Assembly: GCA_036278715.1 (NCBI GenBank)
Contig: DASUKN010000094.1
Coordinates: forward strand, 1-64,000
DNA: 64,000 nucleotides
DNA from: Udaeobacter sp025935755
GTDB taxonomy: Bacteria; Verrucomicrobiota; Verrucomicrobiia; Chthoniobacterales; UBA10450
Direction of reading: 5' to 3'
Part shown: positions 50,332 to 59,322 of the stretch, one piece after another
Layout: every line of letters begins with the position of its first letter
How positions within the stretch are numbered: position 1 is the stretch's first letter
Made by a program: the position numbers and the translations under genes
The notes under the pieces: model-generated
The model's database searches: none
What the model was told of the DNA's origin: nothing
What the model saw: the letters and a program-made list of their open reading frames with translations, nothing else

Positions 50332-53300
50332 GTGGGTTCGAAAATCGGGAATAAAGAGCGGGTCATCACTGCCGCACGGAATGATCGCATCGAGATTTGC
50401 GGCGCACGCCAGAACAACCTCAAAGCGATCGACATCGATGTTCCGCTCGGAAAATTGACGGTTGTCACCGGCCCGAGCGGCAGCGGCAAATCAAGCCTGG
50501 CGTTCCAAACGATTTACGCGGAAGGCCAGCGACGATACGTCGAAACGTTCAGTCCCTACATGCGGCAGTTCCTCGATCGAATGGACAAGCCGCGCGTGGA
50601 CGATATCCGGGGCATCCCCCCGGCAATCGCCATCGAGCAGTCAAATTCCGTCAAAACTTCGCGATCGACTGTCGGCACAATGACGGAGATCAACGATTAT
50701 TTGAAACTTCTCTGGCCGCGCATTGCGCATGCGTTCTGTCCGAGTTGCGGCCGTGAAATTCGCCCGGAAACCGCGCAGTCGATCGCGGACCAGGTTCTAC
50801 ATCATTTTGGAACTGAATCAGCAGCAGTTGGGACACGCCAGGATACGGGGAGCGCGGGCGCCATGTCACCCGCTTCGCGTGACACTTCCAATGACATAAG
50901 TGCATCGCTGCAGTACGAGTCGTCTCAGACGTTGACGCGGGGCGCATCAACGAGTGGGGGAGGCGCCCGCGCTCCCCAGACCGTTCTCATCACGTTTTGG
51001 GTTGCAGTACCCGCGAAAACGGAGCCGCGGAAATTTTTCGATTTCCTCCAGCAGCAGGGATACATGCGCATCTGGATCGACAACAAGATCATGCGCGTAG
51101 ATGAACCGGATCCAAAAATCAAAAACCTCGGGGTGCGCGTGCAGGTCGTTCAGGACCGCATCGCGATCACAGGCGAAAACCGGACCCGATTAGTCGAAGC
51201 AATCGAGACCGCGCTGCGTTTTGGCAAAGGCCAGCTGAATGTAATTCGCATTGCGGAGAACGCCCAACCGGCTCGCAATGGTTCGCTTGCCGGTGCAGAG
51301 GGACGTCCAACGTCCAACGTTCAAGGTCGAACCGATCGCCGATCACCGATCACCGATCACTCTTTTCCTTTCTCGGCGGGTTGGCACTGTGCCTGGTGCG
51401 ATTTGGATATTCGTCCGCCAACAGTAGGACTTTTCAGTTTCAATAATCCGCTCGGAGCGTGTCCTGATTGTCGCGGTTTCGGCCGAACGATCGCGATTGA
51501 TCTTAATAAAGCCATTCCCGACCGCAGCCTCAGCATTAAACAAGGCGTTGTTCGCGTTTTCCGCGGCGCCGAGTTCGGCGAATCGCAGAAAGATTTGCTC
51601 CGCGCATGCGCCCGGGAAGACATCGACATCAATCTGCCGTTCGACGAACTGCCCAAGGCCGATCAGGACTTTGTAATCGAAGGAGAGCGGCGATCAGGCG
51701 AATACACCGACGAAGACTACGAGGACCACCGCTGGTATGGAGTGCGCGGCTTTTTTCGGTGGCTGGAAAGCAAGACCTACAAAATGCATGTGCGCGTTTT
51801 GCTCAGCCGTTACCGCGCATACGTCACCTGCCCTAAATGCAATGGCGGCCGGTATCAGCCCGAAGCGCTCAATTACAGATGTAGCGCGACCGCCCCGGTT
51901 GCGAGTCTTACAAATCGCAAATCCGCCACGGCGAATTCGCCCTCCGGCGAACCAGGGGCATGCCCTACCTTCAGCCTTCCCGAGTTCCTGGCGCTCTCGA
52001 TATCCCAGGCGCATGATTTTCTGCGCACGATGGAAGTTTCGCCTAACGACAAAACGGCGGAGATGCTGCGGGACGAAATTTGCGCACGACTCAATTATCT
52101 CTGCGAAGTTGGTGTCGGTTATCTCACGCTCGACCGATCCACGCGTACGTTAAGCGGCGGCGAAGTGCAGCGTGTAAATCTCACCACGTGTCTCGGCGCA
52201 TCGCTGGCAAACACGCTTTTTGTGATGGATGAACCGAGTGTTGGGTTGCACCCGCGCGATGTCGGTCAACTGGTGCGCGTGATGCATAATCTGCGCGATA
52301 AAGGCAACACGCTGCTGGTTGTCGAGCACGAGGAACAAATCATTCGTGCAGCGGATAATTTGATCGATTTGGGCCCGGGCCGCGGTGAGCAAGGCGGCGA
52401 ATTGGTTTGGAATGGTCCGTTGGATGAGTTCCTTCGGGCCGGCCAGCCCTCGGGCCATTCCGGCAAGGGGCGCAAGGGCGGGCCGATTCGGCGAGAAATT
52501 TTAGGCGGGCGACCGAAAATAGCGGGCGAGGGCGACCGCGCTCCCCAATCTTTAACGCATGATTATCTAACCGGACGTAAGTCCATTCCGGTGCCGACAT
52601 CGCGGCGAAAGTGGAATTCATCGATCAAAATTCTCGGCGCGCACGAGCACAATCTGAAAAGCATCGATGTCGCGTTGCCGCTGGGCGTCTTCGCCTGCGT
52701 GACTGGAGTCTCCGGTTCCGGCAAATCCACTCTGATCCACGATGTGCTTTACCGGAATCTGCTGCGCGCCAAAGGGCAATCCTCAGATCAGGAACCGGGC
52801 GCATGCAAGTCGATCACGGGCACGGATCGAATCGGCGAGGTGGTGATGGTAGATCAATCACCGCTTGCTCGAACTCCGCGGTCAACTCCGATCCTTTATC
52901 TCGGTCTGTTTGATCAAGTTCGTGAATTATTTGCCGGGCAACCGGACGCGATCGCGCAGGGGCTGACCGCAGGGTCCTTTTCGTTTAACTCCGGTAATGG
53001 ACGTTGCGAACGTTGCTCGGGCACGGGTCACGAGAAGATCGAGATGCAATTCTTGAGCGATCTTTATGTGCGTTGTGCAGAATGCGAAGGTAAACGTTTC
53101 CAGCCGCACGTTCTGAAGGTGCGATTTCGTGGAAGATCGATCCAGGAGGTTCTCGAACTCACAATTCGTGAGGCGATTCAATTCTTTGCGCAAACGGGTG
53201 AAGACTTCGGCGCGCGAATTTCAGACGGGCTTCGGGTGCTCGAGGAAGTAGGACTTGGATACCTGCGGCTGGGTCAACCGCTGAACACGCTCAGCGGTGG

Positions 53301-56300
53301 TGAATCCCAGCGGCTGAAATTAGTTGGGCATTTAGCTGAAAACGCCCAACGCCCAAATGGGAAAGCAATCGGCAACCAGCAATCAGTAACTGGCAATCTA
53401 TTCATCTTCGACGAGCCAACCACGGGCCTGCATTTCGATGATGTGGCGCTGCTACTGCAATTATTCCAGCGCCTGGTGGACCGCGGGCATTCGCTTGTGG
53501 TGATCGAACACAATCTGGAGGTGATCAAGAGCGCCGATTGGATCATCGATCTCGGCCCGGAAGCTGGTGATGCGGGCGGTGAAGTTGTAGCGACTGGAAC
53601 GCCGGAACAAATTGCGACAATTGATGGTTCCCACACTGGCAAGTTCCTGCGACGAATACTTTCCAAATCTCTCAAATCATTGCAGGTCATCCCGAGCCGC
53701 GAAGACGGCGAGGGATCTCAAAAACTCTCGCGCGAGTTGGAGAGATCCTTCGCGTACGTTCAGGATGACTGCGCTGAATTAGCGCGGGCCGCAGAAACTG
53801 CTCCACAGTTTCGCGCGGGTAATCGCAATGGCGCGATTCACGTTCGCGGTGCGCGCGAGCACAATCTCAAAAATATCGATCTGAAAATCCCGCGCGAACA
53901 ATTGGTGGTCATCACGGGGTTGAGCGGTTCCGGCAAATCGACAGTCGCGTTCGACATCCTGTTTGCTGAGGGACAACGCCGGTTTCTCGACAGCATGTCG
54001 CCGTATGCGCGGCAATTCGTCGAGCAACTGGAAAAACCAGATGTCGACCTGGTCAGCGGATTACCACCCACCGTTGCCATCGAGCAACGTGTGACTCGTG
54101 GCGGAGGCAAGTCGACCGTCGCCACTGTGACGGAGGTTTACCATTTCCTACGGCTCTTGTTCGCAAAAACCGGAACCCAGTTTTGTCCCGACTGCGATTT
54201 GCCCGTACAAAAACAGAGCGCGGCTTCCATTGTGAAACAAATTGAGACCGCTGCGAAACGCGGTCCGTTAAAAGTGCTCGCGCCTTTGATCAAAGCGCGG
54301 AAAGGCTTTCACACTGACGTGGCGCGGTGGGCGGAGCGTCAGGGATTCGATACCCTGTACGTGGATGGAAAGCTCATTCCGATCGGGCAATTCCGAAAAC
54401 TCGAGCGTTTCAAAGAACACACCATTGATGTGGTGGTGGGCGTCATCAGTGTGGACGCGACGGCCTCGCCGCGATCTCACTCTGGTAACAAAGCGGCGGG
54501 GGCACCGCTTCCACATCGCTCAGCTCGGGACATCGCACATCGCGCGCTTGAAATTGGCCGGGGCACAGCGCGTCTGCTCGATTCAAAAAATCGCGTCACG
54601 GTTGTGAGCACCGAGATGAGTTGCCCGAATTGCGGCCGCGCGTTCGAGGAACTGGATCCCCGGCTGTTCTCGTTTAATTCGCCGCATGGAATGTGTCAGG
54701 AATGCGGAGGGTTTGGCGAAATTTGGGACCGCGATTTACAAACGGGAGCGAACCGCGATGGCGAATCTGTGCTCGAAAGCGAGTTGGCTGCCGAACGGGA
54801 GTCCGAATGGATCGACCCAGGCGAAGCGCGTGAATGTCCAGGCTGTCACGGTTCACGTTTAAATGCGGAGGCTCGTCATGTGCGCGTGCAGGGCTACACG
54901 ATCGATCAATTCACTGATCTGTCGGCGGGCGAAGCAGCGCGTGCAATCGCGAAGCTAAAATTTACAGGAAGAGATCAAACGATAACCTCCGGTCTGATTC
55001 CCGAGATTCAACAGCGACTGCGGTTCATGGAGACCGTTGGTCTTGGTTATCTCGCGCTGGGGCGTTCCGCCAAGACTTTGAGTGGCGGTGAGTCGCAGCG
55101 AATCCGTCTGGCCGCGCAACTCGGTTCGAACTTGCGCGGCGTCCTTTACGTTTTAGATGAGCCAACCATCGGTTTGCATCCGCGGGATAATGAGCGCCTG
55201 CTCGAAACACTCACGACCCTGCGCAACAAGGGCAACTCCTTGCTCGTTGTGGAGCACGATGAAGAAACGATGCGCCGCGCCGATCACATTGTGGATCTCG
55301 GGCCGCGCGCGGGCATTCATGGCGGCGAAGTAGTGACGAGTGGAACGCTGAGCGAGGTTCAGAAAAATTTAAAATCCGAGACCGCGCGATGTTTGAAATC
55401 GCCACTTTGTCATCCCATTCGAGGATCACGCCGTTCGCTGCGAGATGTCGAAAAGTGGATCGAAATCCATGGCGCGCGCGCCAACAACTTGAAGAACATC
55501 GAAGTGCGTTTCCCGGTTGGGAGACTTTCGGTGATCACCGGAATTTCCGGCAGCGGCAAATCGACGCTAATGCACAGCGTGTTGTTGCCTCAGGTCAAAG
55601 CGACTCTGGGGAGTGCGCGCGTTTCGCGTGCTGGTGAAGGCATTCTGCCTTCACGACCTTCCCAATTGTTTCTATGGGCTGACAAGTTCCGAAAAAAGAA
55701 AAGTTCGTTGCCGCAGAATGCGGCACCCAGCACGCCACAGGCGCGCGCTCCCCGGAATGTCTTCATCGAAGCGGTGTACGAAGTGGATCAGTCTCCAATC
55801 GGCAAGACCTCGCGCTCGACCCCGGGAACGTACGTGAAAGTGTTCGATGAAATTAGAAATCTTTATGCGCAATTGCCGGTATCACGGATGCGCGGCTATT
55901 CGGCGAGCCGGTTCTCGTTCAACGCCGAAGGCGGCCGCTGCGAAACGTGCAAGGGCCAGGGCGTGATCAAACTCGAGATGAACTTTCTGCCCAGCAGCTA
56001 CGTCTCTTGCGAAGATTGTCACGGCAGACGGTACAATCCGCAGACGCTGGAGGTTCTCTACAACGAGAAGTCCATCGGAGACGTGATGGAAATGACCATC
56101 GAAGAGGCAGCGCAATTCTTTTCAGCGCATCCGAAGATTGCCCGTCCACTTTCGCTACTGGTGGATACCGGTCTTGGATATCTGAAGCTGGGACAACCGA
56201 GTCCCACGCTAAGTGGTGGTGAAGCGCAGCGTCTCAAGCTGGTGACGCAATTGAAACGCGGCGTGAGCCGCGCTGCGAACGAGCGGATTCGAAAAATGCG

Positions 56301-56616
56301 CAAGCCCGGATCGACGTTGTATTTGCTGGAGGAACCCACGATCGGCCTGCACATGGCCGACATTGAATTGCTCCTCAACGTGATTCACCGGCTGGTTGAT
56401 GAAGGGAATACGGTCATTATCATCGAACACAATCTCAGCGTCATTGCCGAAGCCGACTACATTGTTGACCTGGGTCCGGAAGCCGGTGCCAATGGAGGTC
56501 AAGTAGTCGCGTCTGGAACACCGGAGCAGGTGGCGACAAACCGTGTTAGTCGCACCGCGCCATTTTTGCGAAAGGCGCTGAAGACAGCAGGTCCGAAAGC
56601 TGCTCTGTCATCCTGA
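50332..56616 (+). CDS. uvrA: Tandem-fused UvrA excinuclease with in-frame repeat insertions
   Basis: The 2094-residue protein contains two complete UvrA copies head to tail, with four Walker A sites near residues 48, 792, 1198 and 1737 (GPSGSGKSS, GVSGSGKST, GLSGSGKST, GISGSGKST) and four ABC signatures near 607, 987, 1583 and 1960 (LSGGE-[VSA]-QR). Zinc-site cysteines (CPSCG, CERCSGTG, CQECGG, CETCKGQG) are present. UvrA finds bulky DNA damage as a dimer with UvrB; Chlamydia has a similar fused form of about 1,800 residues. The excess is explained by segments without UvrA character at about 172-216, 309-349, 516-552, 703-762, 1002-1023, 1115-1167, 1670-1706 and 1759-1808, most of which match repeats found between genes. 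The start is GTG at 50332, just after one such repeat. Confidence 0.93.
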   Translation: MGSKIGNKERVITAARNDRIEICGARQNNLKAIDIDVPLGKLTVVTGPSGSGKSSLAFQTIYAEGQRRYVETFSPYMRQFLDRMDKPRVDDIRGIPPAIAIEQSNSVKTSRSTVGTMTEINDYLKLLWPRIAHAFCPSCGREIRPETAQSIADQVLHHFGTESAAVGTRQDTGSAGAMSPASRDTSNDISASLQYESSQTLTRGASTSGGGARAPQTVLITFWVAVPAKTEPRKFFDFLQQQGYMRIWIDNKIMRVDEPDPKIKNLGVRVQVVQDRIAITGENRTRLVEAIETALRFGKGQLNVIRIAENAQPARNGSLAGAEGRPTSNVQGRTDRRSPITDHSFPFSAGWHCAWCDLDIRPPTVGLFSFNNPLGACPDCRGFGRTIAIDLNKAIPDRSLSIKQGVVRVFRGAEFGESQKDLLRACAREDIDINLPFDELPKADQDFVIEGERRSGEYTDEDYEDHRWYGVRGFFRWLESKTYKMHVRVLLSRYRAYVTCPKCNGGRYQPEALNYRCSATAPVASLTNRKSATANSPSGEPGACPTFSLPEFLALSISQAHDFLRTMEVSPNDKTAEMLRDEICARLNYLCEVGVGYLTLDRSTRTLSGGEVQRVNLTTCLGASLANTLFVMDEPSVGLHPRDVGQLVRVMHNLRDKGNTLLVVEHEEQIIRAADNLIDLGPGRGEQGGELVWNGPLDEFLRAGQPSGHSGKGRKGGPIRREILGGRPKIAGEGDRAPQSLTHDYLTGRKSIPVPTSRRKWNSSIKILGAHEHNLKSIDVALPLGVFACVTGVSGSGKSTLIHDVLYRNLLRAKGQSSDQEPGACKSITGTDRIGEVVMVDQSPLARTPRSTPILYLGLFDQVRELFAGQPDAIAQGLTAGSFSFNSGNGRCERCSGTGHEKIEMQFLSDLYVRCAECEGKRFQPHVLKVRFRGRSIQEVLELTIREAIQFFAQTGEDFGARISDGLRVLEEVGLGYLRLGQPLNTLSGGESQRLKLVGHLAENAQRPNGKAIGNQQSVTGNLFIFDEPTTGLHFDDVALLLQLFQRLVDRGHSLVVIEHNLEVIKSADWIIDLGPEAGDAGGEVVATGTPEQIATIDGSHTGKFLRRILSKSLKSLQVIPSREDGEGSQKLSRELERSFAYVQDDCAELARAAETAPQFRAGNRNGAIHVRGAREHNLKNIDLKIPREQLVVITGLSGSGKSTVAFDILFAEGQRRFLDSMSPYARQFVEQLEKPDVDLVSGLPPTVAIEQRVTRGGGKSTVATVTEVYHFLRLLFAKTGTQFCPDCDLPVQKQSAASIVKQIETAAKRGPLKVLAPLIKARKGFHTDVARWAERQGFDTLYVDGKLIPIGQFRKLERFKEHTIDVVVGVISVDATASPRSHSGNKAAGAPLPHRSARDIAHRALEIGRGTARLLDSKNRVTVVSTEMSCPNCGRAFEELDPRLFSFNSPHGMCQECGGFGEIWDRDLQTGANRDGESVLESELAAERESEWIDPGEARECPGCHGSRLNAEARHVRVQGYTIDQFTDLSAGEAARAIAKLKFTGRDQTITSGLIPEIQQRLRFMETVGLGYLALGRSAKTLSGGESQRIRLAAQLGSNLRGVLYVLDEPTIGLHPRDNERLLETLTTLRNKGNSLLVVEHDEETMRRADHIVDLGPRAGIHGGEVVTSGTLSEVQKNLKSETARCLKSPLCHPIRGSRRSLRDVEKWIEIHGARANNLKNIEVRFPVGRLSVITGISGSGKSTLMHSVLLPQVKATLGSARVSRAGEGILPSRPSQLFLWADKFRKKKSSLPQNAAPSTPQARAPRNVFIEAVYEVDQSPIGKTSRSTPGTYVKVFDEIRNLYAQLPVSRMRGYSASRFSFNAEGGRCETCKGQGVIKLEMNFLPSSYVSCEDCHGRRYNPQTLEVLYNEKSIGDVMEMTIEEAAQFFSAHPKIARPLSLLVDTGLGYLKLGQPSPTLSGGEAQRLKLVTQLKRGVSRAANERIRKMRKPGSTLYLLEEPTIGLHMADIELLLNVIHRLVDEGNTVIIIEHNLSVIAEADYIVDLGPEAGANGGQVVASGTPEQVATNRVSRTAPFLRKALKTAGPKAALSS
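50847..50977. repeat. Inverted-repeat element in frame in uvrA
   Basis: GGGGAGCGCGGGCGCC at 50847-50862 is the exact reverse complement of GGCGCCCGCGCTCCCC at 50962-50977. The 131-base element is read through without a stop and adds a low-complexity loop (GSAGAMSPASRDTSNDISAS and onward) between the zinc-finger region and the following UvrA segment. Same ends as 9479-9632 and 50140-50290. Confidence 0.9.
51300..51362. repeat. Heptamer and ATCACCG repeats in frame in uvrA
   Basis: GGACGTCCAACGTCCAACG at about 51301-51320 belongs to the CGTTGGA heptamer family, and GATCACCGATCACCGATCAC at about 51342-51361 equals the motif upstream of tRNA-Val (41748). Both are translated as part of uvrA (GRPTSNVQGRTDRRSPITDH). 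Confidence 0.8.
53686..53770. repeat. GTCATCC...GGATGAC repeat in frame in uvrA
   Basis: GGTCATCCCGAGCCGCGAAG at the left and CGTACGTTCAGGATGACTGC at the right, with AGGGATCTC and GAGATCCTT inside, match intergenic elements at 56607-56725 and 57781-57882. It is translated in the linker between the two UvrA copies (VIPSREDGEGSQKLSRELER). Confidence 0.8.
55608..55753. repeat. GGGGAGCGC-family element in frame in uvrA
   Basis: GGGGAGTGCGCGCGTTTCGC with GTGCTGGTGAAGGCATTCTG starts the element, and GCCGCAGAATGCGGCACCCA followed by GCGCGCGCTCCCC ends it. It corresponds to the element at 50140-50290 upstream of the same gene. It is read through in frame just after the last Walker A. Confidence 0.88.
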
Positions 56617-56725
56617 GCGGAGCGAAGGACTCGCAATCAAAGTCGCCGCCTCACAGGGAACATAACGTTACCGTTGGGTTATTGGGAGATCCCTCATCCC
56701 GCAGTCGCGGGATTGCGGATGACAC
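56607..56725. repeat. GTCATCC...GGATGAC repeat at the uvrA 3' end
   Basis: GTCATCCTGAGCGGAGCGAA at the left and GCGGGATTGCGGATGAC at the right. The uvrA stop codon (TGA, 56614-56616) is part of the left arm. A short GCGACGCACGTTTCGCGCAC stretch follows before lgt. No gene lies between uvrA and lgt. Confidence 0.78.
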
Positions 56726-56839
56726 GCCTTCTGTAGCCGTCGCCCTATGGGCGACGCACGTTTCGCGCACGTTTCGCGCAGCGAAACGGCTACAGTTTGA
56801 TTGCGCAAATTGATAACGTCGCTCAGAATCGCGGCCCAG

Positions 56840-57775
56840 ATGTTCGCGTACTATCTCCACAACCTCGATCCGATCATCTTCCGGATTTACGACAACGTGG
56901 GACCGCGATGGTATGGGCTGGCTTATGTGGCTGCGTTTGTATCGAGCTATCTGCTTTTCATGTGGCTGTCCAAACGGGGATACGCCGATCTCCCGCCGCA
57001 ACGCGTAGGAGATTTCATCACCGGTTGCGCATTATTCGGCGTGATCGTTGGCGGGCGGCTCGGTTACGTTTTTTTCTACAAGCCGGAAATGTTGCGCGAG
57101 CCATTGTCGATCTTGCGGGTTTGGGAAGGGGGCATGTCCAGCCATGGCGGGATGCTGGGCCTGTTGGTGTTCACATTCTACTACGCGTACCGTCACAAAA
57201 TTTCCTGGCTTAACCTCGGCGATAACCTCGTCGTAACGGCTCCCGTGGGATTGTTCTTTGGACGATGCGCGAACTTCATCAATGGCGAACTCTACGGGCG
57301 CATCGCGAGTGTTCCCTGGGCGATGCAATTTCCGAAGGAACTGTTCGATCATCCTCAGGAAACTGAACGCGCACTCGAAGCTTCCGCGCGAATTGATCCA
57401 TCGCTGACGACACCAGATGCGATCATCGGGGCGGTGCGCAGCCGGCCAGAGGTCGCGAACGCGCTGCGCTCAATCCTGTCGCCGCGCCATCCCTCGCAAA
57501 TTTATGAGGCCTTCTTCGAAGGTGTTGTGTTGTTCGCGATTTTGTGGTTTGTGCGCACACGTCTGCGACAACCGAATGGCGTTTTGACCGGATTGTTCTT
57601 CATTTGTTACGCCATTTTTCGAATCGTGGTGGAAAATTTCCGCGAGCCGGATGCCGCGTTGATCGGCCCGTTCACACGCGGCCAATTCTTTTCCTTTTTC
57701 CTGATTGTCATTGGCGCTGCGTTTATCGTGGCTGCGAAAAAGCATCCGACGTTTCCGAAGAGTACGCCGTCGTAA
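56840..57775 (+). CDS. lgt: Prolipoprotein diacylglyceryl transferase
   Basis: The integral membrane enzyme attaches diacylglycerol to the lipobox Cys of prolipoproteins. The family signature GRCANFINGELYGR is present, with GGRLGYVFFY and GGMSSHGGMLG before it and HPSQIYEAFFEGV after it. About seven hydrophobic segments are visible. At 311 residues it is slightly longer than usual because of a loop (about residues 175-210). The ATG at 56840 gives a good N-terminus; a TTG at 56801 is possible. Confidence 0.96.
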   Translation: MFAYYLHNLDPIIFRIYDNVGPRWYGLAYVAAFVSSYLLFMWLSKRGYADLPPQRVGDFITGCALFGVIVGGRLGYVFFYKPEMLREPLSILRVWEGGMSSHGGMLGLLVFTFYYAYRHKISWLNLGDNLVVTAPVGLFFGRCANFINGELYGRIASVPWAMQFPKELFDHPQETERALEASARIDPSLTTPDAIIGAVRSRPEVANALRSILSPRHPSQIYEAFFEGVVLFAILWFVRTRLRQPNGVLTGLFFICYAIFRIVVENFREPDAALIGPFTRGQFFSFFLIVIGAAFIVAAKKHPTFPKSTPS

Positions 57776-57780
57776 ACGTT

Positions 57781-57882
57781 GTCATGTCGAGCGAAGTCGA
57801 GACATCCCGTGGCTGAACGTGATGGTAGTTTCGCGGGATCCTTCGACTTCTCCCGCGGATGCGGGATCCGCTCAGGATGACA
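57781..57882. repeat. GTCATGTC...GGATGAC repeat
   Basis: GTCATGTCGAGCGAAGTCGA at the left and GGATCCGCTCAGGATGAC at the right, with CGGGATCC and GCGGGATCC inside forming a stem. It lies between lgt and the ExbB/TolQ-like gene. The same family occurs at 18689, 53686 and 56607. Confidence 0.8.
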
Positions 57883-57941
57883 ACGCGTTTTAATTGGCGC
57901 TTTCAGCGCAGTAGGTTATTACTAATGCCGGTGACGCGGGA

Positions 57942-58700
57942 ATGCTCGTTCCGGAAATTGTAGCGGCCGGCGGCGGTTTAGTCTTTGCGTTCGATCATTC
58001 GACGATCGCAGGGAAAATTGTCCTCACACTACTTGCTGTCGTATCGATCTTCAGCTGGTCGATCATGATTACGAAGTTGCGCGTGATCCGGTTCGCTCGC
58101 AGACAGAACGCGCGGTTCATGGCTGCTTTTCACAAGGATCGACAGCCTCTTCGTTTGTTTGAGAAAAACGCGCGTTTCCCTGGTGCGCCTGTTTTCAATG
58201 TCTATCGCGCCGGATGTGAGGAAATGACATTTCATCTTCTGGGGTCGGCTGAAGTCGATGAGACTTTTCGCGCGCGGCTTGAAATTGCTGACAAAATTTC
58301 ACCGGCCCAAATGGGCGCGGTCAATGCCGCAATGGAGCGTGCAGTGGGCGAGACAGCGCTCTCACTTGAATCGCAGATGATTTTGCTCGCCACCGCGGTG
58401 AGCGGTTCGCCTTTCCTGGGATTGCTCGGCACGGTGTGGGGAGTAATGGACGCATTCACCGGAGTGGCGGAAGCAGGGTCGCCGAATCTTGTGGCGATGG
58501 CGCCCGGCGTTTCCGGCGCCCTGATCACCACAGTGGTCGCATTGTGCGTGGCGATTCCGGCGATGTTCGGTTACAACTTTCTCGTCACCAGTATTCGCGG
58601 CATCATCGTGGAAATGGATAACTTCGCCGCCGAGCTCGCATCCGAGTTTGAACACAAATACGTCGATCACGGGTCGAGAGATTCCGCGTTTCGAAGATGA
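57942..58700 (+). CDS. ExbB/TolQ-type proton channel protein
   Basis: The 252-residue protein has three membrane helices: IVLTLLAVVSIFSWSIMITK, AVSGSPFLGLLGTVWGVMDA and VSGALITTVVALCVAIPAMF. The SGSPFLGLLGTVWG and GVSGALITTVVAL stretches are the MotA/TolQ/ExbB signature. It forms the inner-membrane channel that powers ExbD/TonB or TolR/TolA. Downstream ExbD-like and TonB-like genes make ExbB the better guess, but a TolQ role cannot be excluded. Confidence 0.9.
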   Translation: MLVPEIVAAGGGLVFAFDHSTIAGKIVLTLLAVVSIFSWSIMITKLRVIRFARRQNARFMAAFHKDRQPLRLFEKNARFPGAPVFNVYRAGCEEMTFHLLGSAEVDETFRARLEIADKISPAQMGAVNAAMERAVGETALSLESQMILLATAVSGSPFLGLLGTVWGVMDAFTGVAEAGSPNLVAMAPGVSGALITTVVALCVAIPAMFGYNFLVTSIRGIIVEMDNFAAELASEFEHKYVDHGSRDSAFRR

Positions 58701-58714
58701 GGGCATCTCTGTCA

Positions 58715-58806
58715 TTGGGCGTTGAGCCTTGGGGGTTGAGCGTTGGGCGTTTTCCGAAAATGTTTTTCAACGCTCAACGTCCAACGTCCAACGCCCAACA
58801 CCCAAT
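58715..58806. repeat. Palindromic array of the CGTTGGG/CGTTGAG heptamer
   Basis: The left side (TTGGGCGTTGAGCCTTGGGG and onward) and the right side (AACGCTCAACGTCCAACGTC, then CAACGCCCAACACCCAAT) are complementary around TTTTCCGAAAATGTTTTT. It separates the ExbB- and ExbD-like genes without breaking the operon. Related sequence is at 15589-15672, in uvrA and at 59295-59321. Confidence 0.85.
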
Positions 58807-58818
58807 TCAGAATTCGTG

Positions 58819-59241
58819 ATGCGCCGCTATTCGCAACGCCAGAGTCTCTCCACATTGAGCGAGATCAACATCACGCCGCTGCTCGATCTCGCCTTTGTGC
58901 TGCTGATTATTTTCATGATTACTACGCCGCTGCTGGAAAGCAGCATGAACCTGGTGATCCCATCCAGTGGCACGAAGAATCCGCCAATCAACACGTCGCA
59001 TGTGCAAACGGTCTCAATCGATCGCAACGACGCGATCCGATTCAATGATCAATTGTTGGACTTGGAAACACTGACGACGCAGTTGCTGGCCGTGAAACAG
59101 ACAAACCCGGATATCGCTATCGTGATTCGACCGGATCGCGATTTGCCGGTGCAAAAATTGATCGGAGTAATGGACGCATTGCAACGCGCGGGAATCACGA
59201 AGGTCGGCATCGCCACAAAGGCTGATTCAAATGAACGCTAA
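58819..59241 (+). CDS. ExbD/TolR-family protein
   Basis: The 140-residue protein has a short cytoplasmic start (MRRYSQRQSLSTLSEINITP), one membrane helix (LLDLAFVLLIIFMITTPLL) with the conserved Asp of the proton path, and a periplasmic domain ending in DLPVQKLIGVMDALQRAGI. It couples the proton channel to TonB or TolA. The ATG at 58819 is chosen because the family start follows; the longer frame is repeat-derived. Confidence 0.93.
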   Translation: MRRYSQRQSLSTLSEINITPLLDLAFVLLIIFMITTPLLESSMNLVIPSSGTKNPPINTSHVQTVSIDRNDAIRFNDQLLDLETLTTQLLAVKQTNPDIAIVIRPDRDLPVQKLIGVMDALQRAGITKVGIATKADSNER

Positions 59242-59322
59242 GGGGGCGGTGATTCGTTACATGGTTACATCGTTAAATCGGATTCACGTTTCCACTGTTC
59301 AACGCTTCAACGGTTCAACGGC

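Noticed and set aside
58715..58806. CRISPR or terminator in the exbB-exbD gap
   Set aside because: Heptamer-based palindrome without spacers; no T-run, and the operon appears to continue.
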